From: Citrus sinensis
Lineage: Eukaryota > Streptophyta > Magnoliopsida > Sapindales > Rutaceae
DNA length: 64,000 nucleotides
Assembly (NCBI RefSeq): GCF_022201045.2
Contig: NC_068560.1
Coordinates: 32,761,001 to 32,825,000, forward strand
Reading direction: 5' to 3'
Part shown: piece after piece, positions 59,771-64,000 of the stretch
Position numbering within the stretch: position 1 is the first letter of the stretch
Layout: each line of letters opens with the position of its first letter
Program-made: the position numbers and the translations under genes
Notes under the pieces: model-generated
The model's database searches: none
What the model was told of the DNA's origin: nothing
The model's input: only the letters and a program-made list of their open reading frames with translations

Positions 59771-60900
59771 TATTAATAAGTGTCCGAAGAAGTGGCTTCA
59801 TCAAGCACCGTGGCAACAACCGAGTCCTCGGAAGAAGAGCCAGTGGTATCCGATTTGACCGAGTTGAAAGGCAAGGTCAAAGAAGCTGAAGAAGAACACG
59901 ACAAGTTGAGTGCCGAGCTTGAGAAAAAGCAGAAAGAAAAGGAGGGTCTGTTGAAAGAAAATGAATTTTTGACCAAGAGGAGAGATGATCTGCTGCATAA
60001 AAATTGAAGCGGAGATACCTTATTTTCATCAAAATATATTATGATGAGATGAAACTTTTTATTTGCAGTTGTAATAATAAGATTTTTAGAAAAAATATAC
60101 TGCATGAAACTATTTTTTAAGTTTTATGCGACCGGCCCAGTTGCCAGTTTCAAATAAGTTTATTGAAATCAGATTTCAGATTCAAAAATTTCTTTAATAA
60201 CGTTTTCTCACCGATAAATATTTTAAAAAAAGTCTGAAAAAAACATCAAATAGCTAGCCATTAACGTCTCAAAAACTCTATTTATTTTTTAAAAACAAAA
60301 TTCCCAAAACAATTTTTCAATCTAAAATATGATCACTAACATAAGGCCGGCTAGAGCGTTTGTGACATGCAAAATGGGCCGAGTCAATTGTCATCAATTC
60401 ATGGCGCAGTACTGTCGGTGCCTTTCACAACAATGAACCTAACCACCATCGTCGGACGGACATATTCACATATTGTCTGTCTCTCACTTAGAAGAGAAGT
60501 TCTCTTCTCTGCGCATCGTCTTAGCTCAAAATGGCATCTACTTTCTTTGATGACAATTCTGAATTCAAGTATAAAAAATGCGAAGACATAATTCTTAATT
60601 GTATAATTATAATAATCACACAGAAGCATTGTCGGTATCGGTGCGCGACGTCATCAGACTCATCACCACCTTTTTAATGATTTTAAGAGTAATCAATTAA
60701 CCCTAACACGTTACTTATCATATGAACGAACTTAACTTGTAATATTAAATTTTGTACTTCTTGGTATTGGTTAAAAAAATTAAGATTCCTTTCCTTCAAC
60801 TCAGGACCCAGTTCAGGATTAATAATATTTAACCTGTTTGATGATGCAAACATTTGCTACTTGCAGCGTGTTTAAGGTCTTTCAAAATGCAATTTTTTAA
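56560..60900 (+). repeat. Four diverged direct copies of an intergenic module
   Basis: Shared landmarks appear in order. First is GTCGGTGTGTCATC-like sequence, next TTTTAATAAATTT or ATGATTTTAAGAGTAATC, then a GGTTAATAAATCAAGATTCC type block, then CCCAGTTC...AGCCTG and TTGATGATGCAAC. Copies lie at about 56,890-57,180, 57,765-58,000, 58,325-58,460 and 60,635-60,890. Two copies also share an upstream block (TTTCRCAGCAATTMTRTATAA, then GTTGAARAWATTARCATGRYGTCAT) at about 56,660 and 58,120. They are too diverged to be recent. No termini or protein were recognised. Confidence 0.6.
59780..60007 (+). pseudogene. Orphan coiled-coil exon
   Basis: An open frame of about 75 codons begins after a possible acceptor (TATTAATAAG) and has no ATG at its start. 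It reads SEEVASSSTVATTESSEEEP, then a strongly charged heptad-like helix (KGKVKEAEEEHDKLSAELEK, KENEFLTKRRDDLLHKN) and a TGA stop. Codon use looks coding, unlike the flanks. No upstream exon was found, so it is probably a gene fragment or captured last exon. The family was not recognised. Confidence 0.4.
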
Positions 60901-61732
60901 AATAAAATCCAGGTTATTAAGAGGAGAAGCTTTGCCTCTGAGAAAATTATTAAATAAGATTCACATATTGAACATGATGAGCAAACGCAAATAGGTTTCT
61001 ACTTTCTGAGGATGCAAATGGAGAGTTAATAAAATCAGAGTTCGAGGGGACCAAGTCTGTTATCTCGGCGTAAGCACCGATTAGTGTAACATTTTGATGT
61101 GGAACTCCAGGAAATTAAGGATAAATAAATCGATAATGGGTGTCTCATGATTTGGTGGTTCCGTTCGTATGACTTGCGCAACAAATGGGGACTCCGTAAC
61201 GGGCCCAAGACGATTGCATGGCCCAATCAGTAGCTATTTTGTCATGACTGCGTCTTTACACCCATCTAAACTTTTCATTAAGCCCCTTATAGACTAATTG
61301 AAATTACATGGACCAACTTATATGAATTTAGAATTATGGAGATAGGAAACCAGTTGATGAGAAGAAAATAATTTAAAATTTGTATAAAATTTAGAATTTT
61401 ATAGTGAGATGGTTGATTTTAATTTTTTTAATTTTAATTTCATAACTTAAACAAAGGGGGAATATTTTGAAAAATAAAATTTAAAACCGGTGTTGTAATA
61501 ATTTTAGAGAGGAGGGGAGTGTTACAGGCTCCCCTCTTTTTGTTATTGGACCGCTTTAAATCTGAACGGTAAAGAAAAGCCCAATTCTAGTGGTCAACCC
61601 AGCTGAGTGCTAAGCGGGGGCTACTAGTAAACAATCCATTAACCATTTAATCCAAGATCCATCATCTCTTTTACCCTCATTTGTTTATTCGGAAATATCA
61701 AGGAAATGGGAATGCAAAATTAGTCGTGAATC
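60008..61732. other. Intergenic DNA upstream of the aminotransferase gene
   Basis: It holds one copy of the dispersed module (60,635-60,890) and a stretch (61,320-61,520) similar to 42,360-42,620. No gene was seen. The last 200 bp is presumably promoter and leader of the aminotransferase gene. Confidence 0.4.
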
Positions 61733-64000
61733 ATGCAGTGTCAGTGCACCTGGACATGTTGTGAAAGTAAGATGCTTAAGCCGTCCGCCTTCGGGTCTTC
61801 TTTTTCTTCCTCAGCTCTGCTTTCGTTTTCGAAGCATTTGCATACAATAAGCATTACTGATTCTGTCAACACCAGAAGAAGAGGAATCAGTACCGCTTGC
61901 CCTAGGTACCCTTCTCTCATGGCGAGCTTGTCCACCGTTTCCACCAATCAAAGCGACACCATCCACAAGACCAATCTTCAGCCTCAACAGGTTTCCCCAT
62001 TTTCCAATCTTTTCATTTTCAGCTCCTTTTAGTCAACGTCTGTGTCATCTGATCCGGATTGTCTCTGCCTCTGTGTGTGTGTCAAGATTTTAAGTCATTT
62101 TCTGATTTCTTGTTTCTTTTGGTATAACTGGTCAAATCAGTAGTTAAATTGTGAATTTAATTTCAGCTGGGAAATTTATTATTTTCACTAATTATTGATA
62201 GCTATGGTTATTTATTTTCGTTTGTTTAAAATATGAAATGGCGGGGGGGTACTTTGAACCCGTGTAGGGTTAATATCTGGCGTAGCATAACATCATCCCT
62301 ACCTATATGCAATTAACCTGCTTAGTTGTCTTGACGTGGCGATGGTTTCACGCCAAGGTTGGAATCAGTTGAGAAATTGGAGCTCTATATTTCTGCGCAT
62401 ATTTGTCTCCTGCCCTATATGCTTAACTTAGTGAATGAGAGAATTCTGTTGATACATTATTGGACGTGAACACTATCATGATTCCAGAAAGCATTTTCTT
62501 TGACCTTGTGCTCTAGTTTTGCCAATTGATTCTTTTTTTTTTCCCCCAAATATTGAAGTTCGTTTTGTCGTTTCCAAATGGTGGGACAAATTATAACCAA
62601 ATTTATTATCACTTTATGGTTCCAAGAGTCGTGCAATCATAATAGCAGTACATTATTGCCTTGGGTCAAAAATCTGCACTTGAATAAGTTTCTAACTTTA
62701 AACAAACGCTTTCTATATTCTCGCTGTCTTTAATCAGTCATCAGAAGCAAGCTATTCTATTTCCCTCCATGTGCATGATTGTGGCATGGCTTAGCGTTGC
62801 ATAATTCAGAAGTCCTGTCACCTTTAATCAGTCGTGTCATAAACAAACAGATCTTGATCTGTTTATCTGTTTGTTTGATATATATGCCTCTATTTCTCAG
62901 GTTGCTAAGTGCTTGGAGAAGTTTAAAACTACAATCTTTACACAAATGAGTATGCTTGCCATCAAACATGGAGCTATAAATCTTGGTCAAGGCTTTCCCA
63001 ACTTCGATGGCCCAGATTTTGTTAAAGATGCAGCGATTCAAGCCATAAGGGATGGGAAGAATCAATATGCTCGTGGACATGGGGTTCCAGAGTTCAACTC
63101 TGCCATTGCTTCCCGGTTTAAGAAAGATTCTGGGCTCGAGGTTGACCCTGAAAAGGAAGTTACTGTTACCTCTGGGTGCACCGAAGCCATTGCTGCAACC
63201 ATCTTAGGTTTGATTAATCCTGGAGATGAGGTGATCCTTTTTGCACCTTTCTATGATTCCTATGAAGCTACTCTCTCCATGGCTGGTGCTAAAATTAAAT
63301 GCATCACATTGCGCCCTCCAGAATTTGCCATCCCCATTGAAGAGCTCAAGTCTACAATCTCAAAAAATACTCGTGCAATTCTTATGAACACTCCACATAA
63401 CCCCACTGGAAAGATGTTCACTAGGGAGGAACTTAATGTTATTGCATCTCTTTGCATTGAGAATGATGTGTTGGTTTTTAGTGATGAGGTCTATGATAAG
63501 TTGGCTTTTGAAATGGATCACATTTCCATAGCCTCTCTTCCTGGAATGTATGAGCGTACTGTAACCATGAATTCCTTAGGGAAGACATTCTCTTTAACAG
63601 GGTGGAAGATCGGGTGGGCAATAGCTCCACCGCACCTTACATGGGGGGTGCGGCAGGCACACTCTTTTCTCACGTTTGCCACATCCACTCCAATGCAGTG
63701 GGCAGCTACAGCAGCCCTTAGAGCTCCGGAGACGTACTATGAGGAGCTAAAGAGAGATTACTCGGCAAAGAAGGCAATTTTGGTGGAGGGATTGAATGCT
63801 GTTGGTTTCAAGGTATTCCCATCTAGTGGGACATACTTTGTGGTTGTAGATCACACCCCATTTGGGCACGAAACTGATATTGCATTTTGTGAATATCTGA
63901 TCAAGGAAGTTGGGGTTGTGGCAATTCCGACCAGCGTATTTTACATGAATCCAGAGGATGGAAAGAATTTGGTGAGATTTACCTTCTGCAAAGATGAAGG
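61733..64000 (+). CDS. Kynurenine-aminotransferase-like PLP enzyme, partial at window end
   Basis: Exon 1 is 61733-61990 and exon 2 starts at 62901 and is still open at the window end. Both meet in phase 0. Exon 1 encodes a Ser-rich, acid-poor leader (MLKPSAFGSSFSSSALLSFS from the second ATG, 12 codons in), which suggests an organelle transit peptide. Exon 2 is a fold-type I class I/II aminotransferase of the kynurenine/glutamine transaminase branch: INLGQGFPNFDGPDF, QYARGHGVPEFN, TVTSGCTEAIAA, MNTPHNPTGK, FSDEVYDKLAFE, and NSLGKTFSLTGWKIGW with the PLP-binding Lys in GKT. It should transfer amino groups between amino acids and 2-oxo acids. It resembles Arabidopsis At1g77670, the neighbour of SOV (At1g77680). 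The C-terminus is missing because the window ends. Confidence 0.93.

Overview
This 64 kb window is plant nuclear DNA, almost certainly from a eudicot. It is AT-rich, the genes carry short GT-AG introns, and miniature inverted-repeat transposons (MITEs) are scattered between them. The proteins include an S-domain receptor kinase, a DIS3L2/SOV-type exoribonuclease, an NSP2-type GRAS factor, a type III polyketide synthase (PKS) and a kynurenine-aminotransferase-like enzyme. A Rutaceae (Citrus-like) source is my inference. It rests on PKS substitutions at the positions that separate acridone synthase from chalcone synthase (CHS), and it is not proven.

Layout. 0.7 kb: last-exon remnant of a 2-oxoglutarate dioxygenase. 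0.9-7.8 kb (-): a five-exon gene for a plastid-type GT51 peptidoglycan glycosyltransferase. Its 4.9 kb first intron holds a complete intronless S-domain receptor kinase on the same strand. 7.8-16.2 kb: gene-poor DNA with several MITEs. 16.2-21.4 kb (+): seven-exon DIS3L2/SOV-like exoribonuclease. 22.8-24.7 kb (+): decayed gene for a plant OB-fold protein. 25.2-27.2 kb (-) and 28.0-30.2 kb (+): a divergent pair of small genes, one for a predicted two-helix membrane protein and one for a coiled-coil protein. 30.7-31.7 kb (-): type III PKS pseudogene. 32.3-39.7 kb: eleven tandem units of about 528 bp, the first broken by two MITEs. 40.4-41.6 kb (+): intact but strongly diverged type III PKS. 43.0-45.3 kb: Pack-MULE-like transposon carrying an F-box/LRR gene fragment and a minisatellite of perfect palindromes. 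45.3-53.4 kb: gene-poor. 53.4-54.9 kb (+): NSP2-like GRAS factor with a miR171h-type target site. 55-61 kb: degenerate dispersed repeats and an orphan coiled-coil exon. 61.7 kb to the window end (+): kynurenine-aminotransferase-like gene, cut by the window edge.

The most unusual part is 30.7-41.6 kb. An inverted, broken PKS and an intact PKS with an altered catalytic triad flank a young tandem array. The intact PKS has Cys-Gln-Asn instead of Cys-His-Asn. Every array unit has a W-box core and five have a perfect G-box. Also notable are the monofunctional GT51 enzyme in a flowering plant, the receptor kinase nested in its intron, and the palindrome-loaded Pack-MULE.
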